Assembly: GCF_002210435.1 (NCBI RefSeq)
Contig: NZ_MZMV01000004.1
Coordinates: 1 to 64,000, forward strand
Reading direction: 5' to 3'
Source of the DNA: Micromonospora wenchangensis
Lineage (GTDB): Bacteria > Actinomycetota > Actinomycetes > Mycobacteriales > Micromonosporaceae
DNA: 64,000 nucleotides
Translations under genes and position numbers: made by a program
The notes under the pieces: model-generated
The model's database searches: none
The model's input: only the letters and a program-made list of their open reading frames with translations
What the model was told of the DNA's origin: nothing
In this document: piece by piece, positions 31,621 through 39,604 of the stretch
How positions within the stretch are numbered: the first letter of the stretch is position 1
Layout of the letters: the number at the start of each line of letters is the position of its first letter

Positions 31621-31834
31621 CTCGCCTCCTGCCTCGGCCGGAACCACGCCGTGGGCCCGGTAGACGTCGAGACTGGCAGTCCCACCTCGACCGCCACTCG
31701 CACCGGAGCGGACCTGCACTGGACCGACGGTGGACCGGCCCCGCCCGGCTCCGGGTCGACCTGCGTTCTAGTGCCGCTCCACCGGGCTCGGACAGCCTCG
31801 GAGGACCAGTACCGTGCGACGAGGGAGTGCCGAC
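31621..31834. promoter_or_regulatory. Divergent promoter region of the polyketide cluster
   Basis: 214 nt separate the leftward ketoreductase operon from the rightward SnoaL-like pair. Both units must start here and are candidates for SARP control. Confident SARP heptamer repeats could not be assigned by eye. Confidence 0.4.
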
Positions 31835-32284
31835 ATGGCAGCATCGACCGAGACTTCGGTGGGTTTCGTGGACGCGGCGGTCCACCACCGGGTGCAGCAG
31901 TTCTACGCCGAGCAGATGCAGTTGCTCGACCGTGGCGAGGCCGAGCCGTGGGCGCGGACCTTCACCGAGGACGGCGTCTTCGGCACCAGCGTCGACCCCG
32001 AACCCGCCCGGGGGCGGGCCGCGATCGCGGCGGGTGCGGCCGAGGCGACCGCCCGACTGGCCGCCGACGGCGTCGTCCACCGGCACTGGCTGGGGATGTT
32101 GCACCTGCGGCCGGCGGCCGACGGCGGGTTGCACGCCCGCTCGTACGCGCTGGTGATCCGCACGCCGAAGGGCGGCGAGCCGGTCGTCTGGCGCAGTTGC
32201 GTCTGCGAGGACCTGCTGGTCCCGACCGACGGCGGCGGCTGGCTGGTCCGCGAGCGGCACGTCCACCGCGACGACCTGAGCTGA
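31835..32284 (+). CDS. SnoaL-like/NTF2-fold protein 1
   Basis: A 149-residue protein with the alpha+beta cone fold pattern: VQQFYAEQMQLLDRGEAEPWARTFTEDGVFGTS, then RGRAAIAAG, then a VVHRHWLGM strand, and a C-terminal GWLVRERHVHRDD. Family members include polyketide cyclases and ActVI-ORFA-type accessory proteins. GAGGGAG precedes the ATG. It is about 45% similar by eye to the next gene and looks like a tandem duplicate. Function in cyclisation or dehydration is inferred only from context. Confidence 0.75.
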   Translation: MAASTETSVGFVDAAVHHRVQQFYAEQMQLLDRGEAEPWARTFTEDGVFGTSVDPEPARGRAAIAAGAAEATARLAADGVVHRHWLGMLHLRPAADGGLHARSYALVIRTPKGGEPVVWRSCVCEDLLVPTDGGGWLVRERHVHRDDLS

Positions 32285-32295
32285 CGGGCCGCCCG

Positions 32296-32733
32296 GTGAC
32301 CAGCATCGAGCCGCGACCGGTGGAGAACGCCACCTACACGCAGTTGCAACAGTTCTACGCCGAACACATGTCCGCCATCGACGACGGCGAGGTGGAGCGC
32401 TGGCTGGACACCTTCACCGACGACGCCACCATCGCCAACAACGCCCGGCCGGAGCCGGCGCGGGGACGCGCGACGATCGCCGTCGTCGCGCACCGGCTGG
32501 TGGCCGAGGCGCGGGCGCAGCGGGTGGTGCACCGGCACTGGACCGGGATGCTCCAGGCGGTGTGGCTGCCCGATGGGTCGGTGCAGGCCACCTCGTACGC
32601 GATGGTGGTCGAGACGCCGGCCGCCGGCTCGCCGCACCTGTGGCGCAGCACCAGGTGCCGGGACACGCTGGTGCGCTCCGGTGGCCGGTGGCGGATCCGG
32701 GAGCGGTACGTGCGACACGACGACGTGGGCTGA
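32296..32733 (+). CDS. SnoaL-like/NTF2-fold protein 2
   Basis: A 145-residue paralogue of the upstream gene: LQQFYAEHMSAIDDGEVERWLDTFTDDATIANN, RGRATIAVV, VVHRHWTGML, RWRIRERYVRHDDVG. The GTG at 32296 was chosen because it starts the conserved frame 11 nt after the previous stop; its ribosome site is poor, so translation probably depends on the first gene. The two may form a heterodimer, since NTF2-fold proteins are usually dimers. A strong terminator follows. Confidence 0.72.
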   Translation: MTSIEPRPVENATYTQLQQFYAEHMSAIDDGEVERWLDTFTDDATIANNARPEPARGRATIAVVAHRLVAEARAQRVVHRHWTGMLQAVWLPDGSVQATSYAMVVETPAAGSPHLWRSTRCRDTLVRSGGRWRIRERYVRHDDVG

Positions 32734-32756
32734 CCGCCGTACCGCGGAACGACGCG

Positions 32757-32786
32757 ACGCCCGGCCGGGATTTCCCGGCCGGGCGT
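32757..32786. terminator. Terminator after SnoaL-like pair
   Basis: A perfect 13-bp stem, ACGCCCGGCCGGG (32757-32769) with CCCGGCCGGGCGT (32774-32786), and a 4-nt ATTT loop. Confidence 0.7.
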
Positions 32787-32787
32787 T

Positions 32788-32803
32788 CGCACGTGCACGT
32801 GCG
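32788..32803. repeat. Perfect 16-bp palindrome
   Basis: CGCACGTGCACGTGCG lies between the two terminators. It could be a protein site or simply part of the convergent termination region. Confidence 0.4.
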
Positions 32804-32826
32804 GCGGTGGTCCGACGCCACCGGCC

Positions 32827-32866
32827 GACCGGCACCGGTGCCGCCGGAGCGGTACCGGTGCCGGTC
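32827..32866. terminator. Terminator of the minimal PKS operon
   Basis: A perfect 13-bp stem, GACCGGCACCGGT (32827-32839) with ACCGGTGCCGGTC (32854-32866), lies just past the stop of the leftward ACP gene. Confidence 0.6.
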
Positions 32867-32875
32867 AGGGGTGCG

Positions 32876-33130
32876 TCACCGGCGTTGCAGTTCACCGTTG
32901 ACCAGGTCGGCCAGGCGCTGCGGGGTACGCGCCTCACCGACCATCTCGTCGGTCAGCTTCACGTGGTACTCCCGTTCCAGCCGGCCGGCGGTCTCCAGCA
33001 GCGCCAGCGAGTCGTACCCCAGTTCCTCGAACGGGGTGTCGGCGAGGTCGGCCTCGGCACCCCGGTGGTCGTCGCCTCCGGCGCACTCGCGGACGACCTG
33101 GAGGAGTTCGGTGACGGTGAGCAGTCGCAC
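32876..33130 (-). CDS. Type II PKS acyl carrier protein
   Basis: An 84-residue ACP. The phosphopantetheine site is Ser41 in FEELGYDSLALLETAGRLE, with helix 1 TVTELLQVVREC and a C-terminal RTPQRLADLVN. It is the third gene of the minimal PKS, 24 nt after the chain-length factor, in the canonical KSalpha-CLF-ACP order. It carries the growing poly-beta-ketone chain after modification by a PPTase encoded elsewhere. Confidence 0.92.
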   Translation of the reverse strand: MRLLTVTELLQVVRECAGGDDHRGAEADLADTPFEELGYDSLALLETAGRLEREYHVKLTDEMVGEARTPQRLADLVNGELQRR

Positions 33131-33154
33131 GGGTGGGTCCCTTCTCGAAAGTGG

Positions 33155-34375
33155 TTAGTGGTCCACGGTCCGTAGCAGCACCGCGGAGTTGAAGCCGCCG
33201 TATCCCCGGGCCAGCACCAGCGCGGTGCGCAGCGTCGCCGGGCGGGGCTGGGCGAGCACGAGATCGAGGTCGATGCCGGGTGCGGGGGTGCGGACGTTGA
33301 CAGTGGGTGGGATGACCCCGTGCCGCAACGCCAGCAGCGCGGTGGCCAGGTCGAGGGGGGCGCCCCCGGAGTAGAGCCGCCCGGTCATGGTCTTCGGCGC
33401 CGTCACCGGCACCGCCCCCGGGCCGAAGACCGCGTCGATCGCTTCGGCCTCCGCGAGGTCCAGCTCCGCGACGCCGGCCGCGTCGGCGAAGACCACGTCG
33501 ACGGCGTCGGCGGTCAGGTCGGCGTCGGCCAGGGCGAGGGTGATCGCGCGGCGCAGCCCCGGCTCCCCACCCGTGCCGGGGGCCGGGTCGAAGGTGCTGG
33601 CGTACCCGGCGACCTCGCCGTAGACCTGCCGGGCGCCACGCCGCCGGGCTGCGGTCAGCTCCTCGGCGATCAGGATCGCGCCCCCCTCGCCCGGCACGTG
33701 ACCGCAGGCCCGCTCGTCGAACGGGAGGAACCCGGCCGCCGGGTCGGTGCTGTGGCTCAGCCGCCCGCTGGGGAGTTGGGCGACCCAACCCCACGGGCAC
33801 AGTGATCCGTCGACACCACCGGTCACCACCAGCGGCGTGCCGTTGCGGTTCTGCCGGCGGGCCTGGCCCAGGGCATCCAGGCCGCCGGCCTGCTCGCCGA
33901 CGAGGACACCGCTGTGCCCGCGCAGGCCGTGCCGGATGGAGATCTGTCCGGTGTTGACCGCGTAGAACCAGGCGAAGGACTGGTACGCGCTGACGTGCTC
34001 CCCGCCCCGGCTCCACAGGTTCTGCAACTCGTTCTGGCCGAACTCGAAACCGCCGGAGGCGCTGGCCGTGACCACCCCCATCCCGTACTCGGGCAGTTCG
34101 GCGGGGACCACCCCGGCGTCGGCGAGGGCGGCGTCCGCGGCCACCAGCGCGAGCCGGGTCATCCGGTCGGTCTGCGGCAGCAGCCGGCTGGGCAGTCGGG
34201 CCGCCGCGTCGAAGCCGTGGATCTCACCGGCGAGGACCGCCGGGTAGCGGGACGGGTCGAAGTGCGACAGCCGGCGGATGGCGCTGCGGCCGGCCAGGAC
34301 CGAGGACCAGTAGTCGGCGGTGTCGAGGCCGTTGGGTGCCAGCACGCCGAGTCCGGTGATCACCGTGGCGGTCAT
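33155..34375 (-). CDS. Chain-length factor (KSbeta)
   Basis: A 406-residue KS-like subunit. The active-site Cys is replaced by Gln162 in [15 protein letters not shown], the hallmark of CLFs, which decarboxylate malonyl-ACP and set chain length. The ATG overlaps the KSalpha stop (ATGA), the usual coupling that gives a 1:1 heterodimer. By alignment to actinorhodin CLF the gate residues 109/112/116 read Phe110, Gly113 and Leu117. Small residues at the last two positions favour chains longer than C16, such as decaketides; this is an inference from recalled mutagenesis. Confidence 0.92.
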   Translation of the reverse strand: MTATVITGLGVLAPNGLDTADYWSSVLAGRSAIRRLSHFDPSRYPAVLAGEIHGFDAAARLPSRLLPQTDRMTRLALVAADAALADAGVVPAELPEYGMGVVTASASGGFEFGQNELQNLWSRGGEHVSAYQSFAWFYAVNTGQISIRHGLRGHSGVLVGEQAGGLDALGQARRQNRNGTPLVVTGGVDGSLCPWGWVAQLPSGRLSHSTDPAAGFLPFDERACGHVPGEGGAILIAEELTAARRRGARQVYGEVAGYASTFDPAPGTGGEPGLRRAITLALADADLTADAVDVVFADAAGVAELDLAEAEAIDAVFGPGAVPVTAPKTMTGRLYSGGAPLDLATALLALRHGVIPPTVNVRTPAPGIDLDLVLAQPRPATLRTALVLARGYGGFNSAVLLRTVDH

Positions 34376-35637
34376 GCGGGTGCCCCCGGCGCGGTGAGGA
34401 CCATCGCGCTCTGGAACCCGCCGAACCCGCTGCCCACCGTCAGGACGGTGCGGACCGGGTGGTCCCGGGCCACCAGCGGCACGTAGTCCAGGTCGCAGCT
34501 CGGGTCCCGCTCGCGCAGGTTGGCCGTCGGCGGAACCACCTGGTGTTCGATGGCGAGCGCGCAGGCGGCGATCTCGATCGACCCGATCGCCCCGAGTGAG
34601 TGCCCGACCATCGACTTGATCGAGCTGACCGGCGTGCGGTAGGCGTGGTCGCCGAGGCTGCGTTTGAAGGCGGCGGTCTCGTGGCGGTCGTTCTGCTGGG
34701 TGCCGGAGCCGTGGGCGTTGATGTAGTCGACGTCGGTCGGGTCGACCCGCGCCTCGCGCAACGCGACCAGGATCGCCTCCCCCATCTCCCGCCCGTCCGG
34801 CTTCAGCCCGGTCATGTGGTGGGCGTTGCACCGCCCGGCGAAGCCGCCGATCTCGGCGTATCCCCGGACGCCCCGCTGCCGGGCGTGCCCCAGTTCCTCG
34901 AGGACGAAGACCGCTGCGCCCTCACCGAGGACGAAACCGTTGCGGGTCCGGTCGAACGGCCGGGACGCGGTGCCGGGGTCGTCGTTGCGGGGACTGGTGG
35001 CCCGGATGGCGTCGAAGCAGGCGACGGTGATGGGGGAGATCGGCGCGTCGGTCGCCCCCGCGACCATCACGTCGGCGGAGCCCTCGCGGATCAGTTCGAC
35101 CGCGTGGGCCACCGCGTCGATCCCGGACGTGCAGCCGGTGGAGACGACGGTGGCGGGGCCCTGCGCGCCGACCGCGCGGGCCACCTCCACCGCGAACGAG
35201 CTGGGTACGAAGTAGCCGTAGAGCTGGGGGACGGCGTACTCGTGGTCGACCAGGGTCCGCCGCCCGCCGTCGCTCACCACCACGTACTCCTGTTCCAACC
35301 CGGTGGTGGCGCCGACGGCGGTGCCAACGACCACACCGGTGCGGTACGGGTCCAACTCCCCGGGGGTGAGTCCGCTGTCGGCCAGCGCCTCCCGGGCACT
35401 GACCACGGCGAACTGCGCGGCCCGGTCCATCCGTCGGATCTCCTGAAAGCTCAGGCCCTGCGCGGCGGCGTCGAAATCACATTCGGCGGCGATGCGCGAG
35501 CGGAATCCGGACGGGTCGAAGAAGGTTATTCCCCGAGTCGCGGTACGCCCGGAGGTAAGCAGCTCCCAGAAATTCTTCCTGCCGATACCCCCTGGTGCGA
35601 CGATGCCGATTCCGGTAATGACCACACGACGCCTCAT
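34372..35637 (-). CDS. Type II PKS ketosynthase (KSalpha)
   Basis: A 421-residue condensing enzyme. Catalytic Cys169 lies in [16 protein letters not shown]; the two catalytic His lie in [12 protein letters not shown] and [25 protein letters not shown] is intact. It elongates malonyl-ACP units with the CLF. GGGAGAAG precedes the ATG. The promoter region upstream (35638-35827), between the SARP terminator and this gene, is the natural target of the SARP activator encoded next door. Confidence 0.95.
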   Translation of the reverse strand: MRRRVVITGIGIVAPGGIGRKNFWELLTSGRTATRGITFFDPSGFRSRIAAECDFDAAAQGLSFQEIRRMDRAAQFAVVSAREALADSGLTPGELDPYRTGVVVGTAVGATTGLEQEYVVVSDGGRRTLVDHEYAVPQLYGYFVPSSFAVEVARAVGAQGPATVVSTGCTSGIDAVAHAVELIREGSADVMVAGATDAPISPITVACFDAIRATSPRNDDPGTASRPFDRTRNGFVLGEGAAVFVLEELGHARQRGVRGYAEIGGFAGRCNAHHMTGLKPDGREMGEAILVALREARVDPTDVDYINAHGSGTQQNDRHETAAFKRSLGDHAYRTPVSSIKSMVGHSLGAIGSIEIAACALAIEHQVVPPTANLRERDPSCDLDYVPLVARDHPVRTVLTVGSGFGGFQSAMVLTAPGAPA

Positions 35638-35827
35638 CGGCTTCTCCCGATCGGTGCGTTGATGCCGCCCACTGCGCGGCTGTCTGCGGGCGTCCGACGC
35701 ATTCTCCGGTGGACGTCCGCTGGTTCCACCAGTGTGTTGGGGCGAGCTAGACGTGTGCTTGAGCGGCACTAAAACAATTGCGGCGTCGGCGCGCGTCGGG
35801 GGCACGACGCCGAGGGGGTGATGCCGA

Positions 35828-35870
35828 CACGGCTGCGGCCGGCACCGCTTCGGTGCCGGCCGCAGCCGTG
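35828..35870 (-). terminator. Strong terminator after SARP gene
   Basis: A perfect 20-bp stem: 35828-35847 (starting CACGGCTGCGG) pairs with 35851-35870 around a 3-nt loop. It separates the SARP gene from the KSalpha promoter. Confidence 0.75.
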
Positions 35871-35904
35871 GTGACGGTGGACCGGTCCGGCCGGCCACCG
35901 GGGG

Positions 35905-36738
35905 TCAGACGAGCTGGCCGAGCCGGAAGATGTAGTCCACCGCGAGGCCGTCGGCGCGCTGTGGACCGTCGAGGACCGGGTCGGCGACGAGGATCGCCTG
36001 GTGCAGCCGCTGCATCTTGGCCGACGGTTCCAGGCCCAGCTCGTTGATGAGGTCGTTGCGGAGACGGTGGAAGACCTCCAGAGCGTCCGGCCGGCGGCCG
36101 CACCGGTAGAGCGCGAGCATGAGCTGGGCGTGCAGGTTCTCGTGCAGTGGGTGTTCGGTGGTCAGGGCGCTGATCTCGCCGAGCAGCTCGTGGTGGTAGC
36201 CGAGCCGGAGCTTGGCCTCGATCCGTTGTTGCAGGGCGGTCAGCCGCGCTTCGGTCAGTCGGGTGACCTGGGCGTCCAGCAGTTGGCCGGCGGGCACGTC
36301 GACGAGCGCCGGCCCGCGCCAGCACTCCAGCGCATCGTCGAGGAGTCTGGCGGCGGATTCGTTGTCGCCGACGGAGAGGGCCCTGCGGCCCTTGGCCGCG
36401 CACTGGTCGAAGCGGTGCAGATCGAGCGCGCCGGGGCCCACCTGGAGCAGGTAGCCGCTCGATTTCGTCTTCAGCAGTTCCCGGGAGACCTGCTGGGGTG
36501 AGCAGCCCGCGACGGTGGCGAGCAACTTGCGCAGGCGGAGGATGTAGGTCTGGACCGTCGTCTGGGCGCTGCGGGGCGCGGTGGCGTCCCAGAGTTCCGT
36601 CATGATGGCGGTGACCGGCACGACCTGGTTGGCGTAGAGAAGGAGCAGGGCGAGCACTTTACGCGGCTTCGCCGCCGCGAGCAGTGCGGTGCAGTCCTGT
36701 CCGTCAATGAGAATGGGACCTAGCAGTCCGAATTCCAA
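35905..36738 (-). CDS. SARP-family pathway activator
   Basis: A 277-residue regulator. An OmpR-type winged helix (residues about 15-95: KPRKVLALLLLYANQVV, LWDATAPRSAQTTVQTYILRLRKLL) is followed by the bacterial transcriptional activation domain (about 100-250: DLHRFDQCAAKGRRALSVGD; HENLHAQLMLALYRCGRRPDALEVF; LGLEPSAKMQRLHQAIL). SARPs bind direct repeats to switch on antibiotic clusters. The start is a TTG (36738-36736) supported by GGGGAG 7 nt upstream and by the family's usual MEFGLLGP opening. Expression may be limited by that weak start. Confidence 0.9.
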   Translation of the reverse strand: MEFGLLGPILIDGQDCTALLAAAKPRKVLALLLLYANQVVPVTAIMTELWDATAPRSAQTTVQTYILRLRKLLATVAGCSPQQVSRELLKTKSSGYLLQVGPGALDLHRFDQCAAKGRRALSVGDNESAARLLDDALECWRGPALVDVPAGQLLDAQVTRLTEARLTALQQRIEAKLRLGYHHELLGEISALTTEHPLHENLHAQLMLALYRCGRRPDALEVFHRLRNDLINELGLEPSAKMQRLHQAILVADPVLDGPQRADGLAVDYIFRLGQLV

Positions 36739-37073
36739 TTTCTGCTCCCCCCATACTGCTGGGCCTGATGCCCCTCACGGTGCGCCACGCCGATGAAGTG
36801 TCCGGAATCGCAAGAAAATCCGATGCCCGTTTGGCGCGCTTTGCGGCCATACCTCCGACTGTTACGGCAGATTCCCCTCTGTCGAGCCGGGCGGAAAGTG
36901 TCGCCACCCACCACCTCTGCCATCCGATCCGCAAAAGTGATCCTACACAGCAAATATCGATCGGGACAAATATTGTTGGATCACGGCGATCATTAAGGTA
37001 ACACCCGGCCGCAATGCGTTATGCGCACCAATAGCGGGACGGCGGTGGGCAAATCTCGCCATGCCGGGCGGCC
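36739..37073. other. SARP upstream region, 335 nt, AT-rich
   Basis: No gene seen. The part around 36935-37020 is unusually AT-rich (AAATATCGATC, ACAAATATTGTTGG, CATTAAGG) for this chromosome and likely holds the SARP promoter and regulator sites. Confidence 0.4.
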
Positions 37074-37829
37074 TCAGTGGCCACCGGCCACGGTGAGCAC
37101 CTCACCGGTGATGTTGCCGTTGAGCGCCGAGCCGAGAAAGAGCACCGCGCGGGCCACCTCCTCCGGCGTCGTCAACCGGCCGCTGGGGGTGGCCGCCGCC
37201 TCCCGCGCCCGCACCTGCCGGGGCATCGCCGCCACCCGGTCGGTCAGGGTCAGACCGGGGGCCACCACGTTGACCAGGATGCCGTCCCGGCCCACGTCCC
37301 AGGCGAGACTGCTGGCGAGCCCGTGCAACGCAGCCTTGGTGGCGGTGTAGAACTCCCGCCCCGCCGCCCCCTGCCGCACCAGATGGGTGGAGATCAACAC
37401 GATCCGCCCCCAGCCGCCACGGCGCATGGCACCCACCGCGGCCTGCACCGTGGCCACCGTCCGCCCCAGGTTGTCCTGCACGAACGGCAGCCAGTCCGCG
37501 ACCGGGACGTCCTCGAAGGACGCCGCGCCCGGCCGGAAGGTGGGCGGCCGGATCGCGTTCGCCACCAGCACGTCCAGGCCACCCCAGCGGTCCGTGACGG
37601 CACCCACCGCGGTGTCCCCGCACGCCGGATCGGCCAGGTCGTACCGCACGGCAAGCGCCCGCTGCTCCCCGCCCGACTCGCGCACGGCAGCCTGCGCGGC
37701 GGCCTGATCGCGGTGGTACGCCACCGCGACCCGGGCCCCCTCGGCGGCGAACGCCCGGGTCAACGCCCGGCCGATCCCCCCGGTGGCACCGGTCACCAGC
37801 ACCCGGCGGTCGGTGAGTCCGACGTCCAT
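37074..37829 (-). CDS. Short-chain dehydrogenase (cluster ketoreductase 3)
   Basis: A 251-residue SDR: VLVTGATGGIGRALTRAFAAEGA, VANAIRPP in place of NNAG, IVLISTHLV with the catalytic Ser, and FYTATKAALHG (YxxxK). The C-terminus is NITGEVLTVAGGH. The ATG at 37829 lies 7 nt after the stop of the upstream FAD monooxygenase, and GAGG sits across the junction, so the two are coupled. The likely role is reduction of a keto group created by the monooxygenase. Confidence 0.85.
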   Translation of the reverse strand: MDVGLTDRRVLVTGATGGIGRALTRAFAAEGARVAVAYHRDQAAAQAAVRESGGEQRALAVRYDLADPACGDTAVGAVTDRWGGLDVLVANAIRPPTFRPGAASFEDVPVADWLPFVQDNLGRTVATVQAAVGAMRRGGWGRIVLISTHLVRQGAAGREFYTATKAALHGLASSLAWDVGRDGILVNVVAPGLTLTDRVAAMPRQVRAREAAATPSGRLTTPEEVARAVLFLGSALNGNITGEVLTVAGGH

Positions 37830-37836
37830 GCCGGCC

Positions 37837-39501
37837 TCAGACCGCACTCGACGCGGAGCGCGCCACCCCGACACCGGGGATCGCGCCGGTGACCGACCCG
37901 GCCGAGAAGTCGTCGCCCCGGGCCGCCAGATAGCCGTCCGGTCGCACCAGCAGCCACCCCCGGGGGCCGAGCCCCAGATCGGCACGGACCCGGCCGGCGG
38001 GGTCCGGGAGCGGCCGGTGCCGGGCGGCCTCCGCCCCACCCGTCCCCTCCGCCGCACCGGCCGTGTCGACCCGGGCGGACGACGCGACCACGGTACGCAC
38101 CGAGAGCCACGCCGCGACGTCGGCGGGCAACTCCGCGACCGCCCGCACGGCGGCCTCGCCGACCAGCAGCGACCAGCGGGGATCGCGCAGCTCCGCCAGT
38201 ACCTGCGCCCAGCCCGGGTCCAGCGCGCCCGCCGCCGTCACCTGGGCCACCCGGCCGCCGGGGGCCGGACCCGGACCCGGGTCCGCCGCCACGGTCAACG
38301 GGCTGCCCGGATAGCTGACGCCGAGCGCCGACATCTCGCCCATGATCTTCCGCTGGACCCGCCCCCGCAGGGCCGGCACCCGGTTGACCAGCCGGACGAC
38401 GAGCGGCAGGACCGTGCCGAGTACCGGATTCCTGAGCTGCACCGCAGCGGTCGCCTTGCGGGTGGAGCCGAGCAGCACCCGGCCGATCGGCACCCGCTCG
38501 GCCGGGTAGGAGTCCAGCATCGTCGCGTCCGCCCGCCCGGCCACCACCATGGCGAGCTTCCACGCCAGGTTGTAGCCGTCCTGGATGCCGGTGTTCATGC
38601 CCTGACCGGACGCGGGACTGTGCACGTGCGCGGCGTCGCCCGCCACGAAGCAGCGGCCCACCCGCATCTGCTCGATCATCCGTTGCTGGATGGTGAACAC
38701 GGAGACCCAGGTCGGTCGCTGCACCCGGACCGGCCGGCCGAGCCCGGCGGAGAGCTTGGTCGAGAAGCGCGCGCCGATCACGTCCGGGTCGTCGGCGTGG
38801 TCCGCCTCGGCGGTGTCCAGCAGCCGCCAGCGGCCCGGCTCGGGGAAGGGCACCAGCATCACCGTGCCCCGCCTGGTCCGGACCCAGTGGATGCTGTCCT
38901 GGGGCACGTCGGCGTCCACCGTGGCGTCGGCGATCAGCCAGGTCTCGCTGGAACTGCCGACCAGGCGCAGGCCCAGACACCTACGGACCGTGCTGTGCCC
39001 ACCGTCGCAGCCCACCAGCCAGGGCACGGTCAGCTCGGTCACGGCGTCGGCCGGTCCGCGCAGCCGGACGCCCACCGCGTCGTCGCGTTGGGACAACGAC
39101 TCCAACCGCACGCCCCACTCGACCCGGCCGCCCAGTTCCTCGACCGCCGTCCGCAGCACCTCCTCGGTGATCACCTGATCGATCATCACCGTGTACGGGA
39201 AGCGGGTCGGCAGGTGGCTGTAGTCGGTCCCCAGCCGGGTCAGCACCGTGCCGTCCTGGTGCAGTGTGAACGCCTGGACCCGGCGGCCACGCGGCTGCAA
39301 CCGTTCCAACAGCCCCATCTGGTCGTACGTCTCCAGCGTCCGCGCATGGGTGGCCAGCGCGCGGCTGGTCCGCGCCGGCCCGGGGGCGGCGTCGACCAAC
39401 CGGACGCGGACGCCACGACGCAGCAACTCGTGCGCCACGGTCAGTCCGACCGGTCCCGCGCCCACCACGAGCACCTGCGGTGCGTCGTTCTCCTGTGTCA
39501 T
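37837..39501 (-). CDS. FAD monooxygenase with thioredoxin-like C-domain (PgaE/MtmOIV type)
   Basis: A 554-residue aromatic polyketide hydroxylase. FAD binding is in VLVVGAGPVGLTVAHELLRRG, the DG motif is VGCDGGHSTVRRCLG, and the second FAD motif is CFVAGDAAHVHSPASGQGMNTGIQD. The C-terminal 150 residues form the thioredoxin-like domain of the PgaE/RdmE/MtmOIV group, which contains both hydroxylases and Baeyer-Villiger enzymes. GGGAGTGG precedes the ATG. It is followed directly by an SDR, a pairing seen where oxygenation and ketoreduction are consecutive. Confidence 0.9.
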   Translation of the reverse strand: MTQENDAPQVLVVGAGPVGLTVAHELLRRGVRVRLVDAAPGPARTSRALATHARTLETYDQMGLLERLQPRGRRVQAFTLHQDGTVLTRLGTDYSHLPTRFPYTVMIDQVITEEVLRTAVEELGGRVEWGVRLESLSQRDDAVGVRLRGPADAVTELTVPWLVGCDGGHSTVRRCLGLRLVGSSSETWLIADATVDADVPQDSIHWVRTRRGTVMLVPFPEPGRWRLLDTAEADHADDPDVIGARFSTKLSAGLGRPVRVQRPTWVSVFTIQQRMIEQMRVGRCFVAGDAAHVHSPASGQGMNTGIQDGYNLAWKLAMVVAGRADATMLDSYPAERVPIGRVLLGSTRKATAAVQLRNPVLGTVLPLVVRLVNRVPALRGRVQRKIMGEMSALGVSYPGSPLTVAADPGPGPAPGGRVAQVTAAGALDPGWAQVLAELRDPRWSLLVGEAAVRAVAELPADVAAWLSVRTVVASSARVDTAGAAEGTGGAEAARHRPLPDPAGRVRADLGLGPRGWLLVRPDGYLAARGDDFSAGSVTGAIPGVGVARSASSAV

Positions 39502-39604
39502 CGGCCCACTCCCGTCGTGACCCTGGTTGCCGATCGGAACCAAGGCTGGCAGCGGGAGCTAGCAGGCAACTACATCGCGGCTCAAACGCGCCGGTGGGAA
39601 CGGT

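Noticed and set aside
33155..34375. An inactivated ketosynthase pseudogene, because the active-site Cys is missing
   Set aside because: Gln at this position is the normal feature of chain-length factors, and the gene order and ATGA coupling to KSalpha are canonical.
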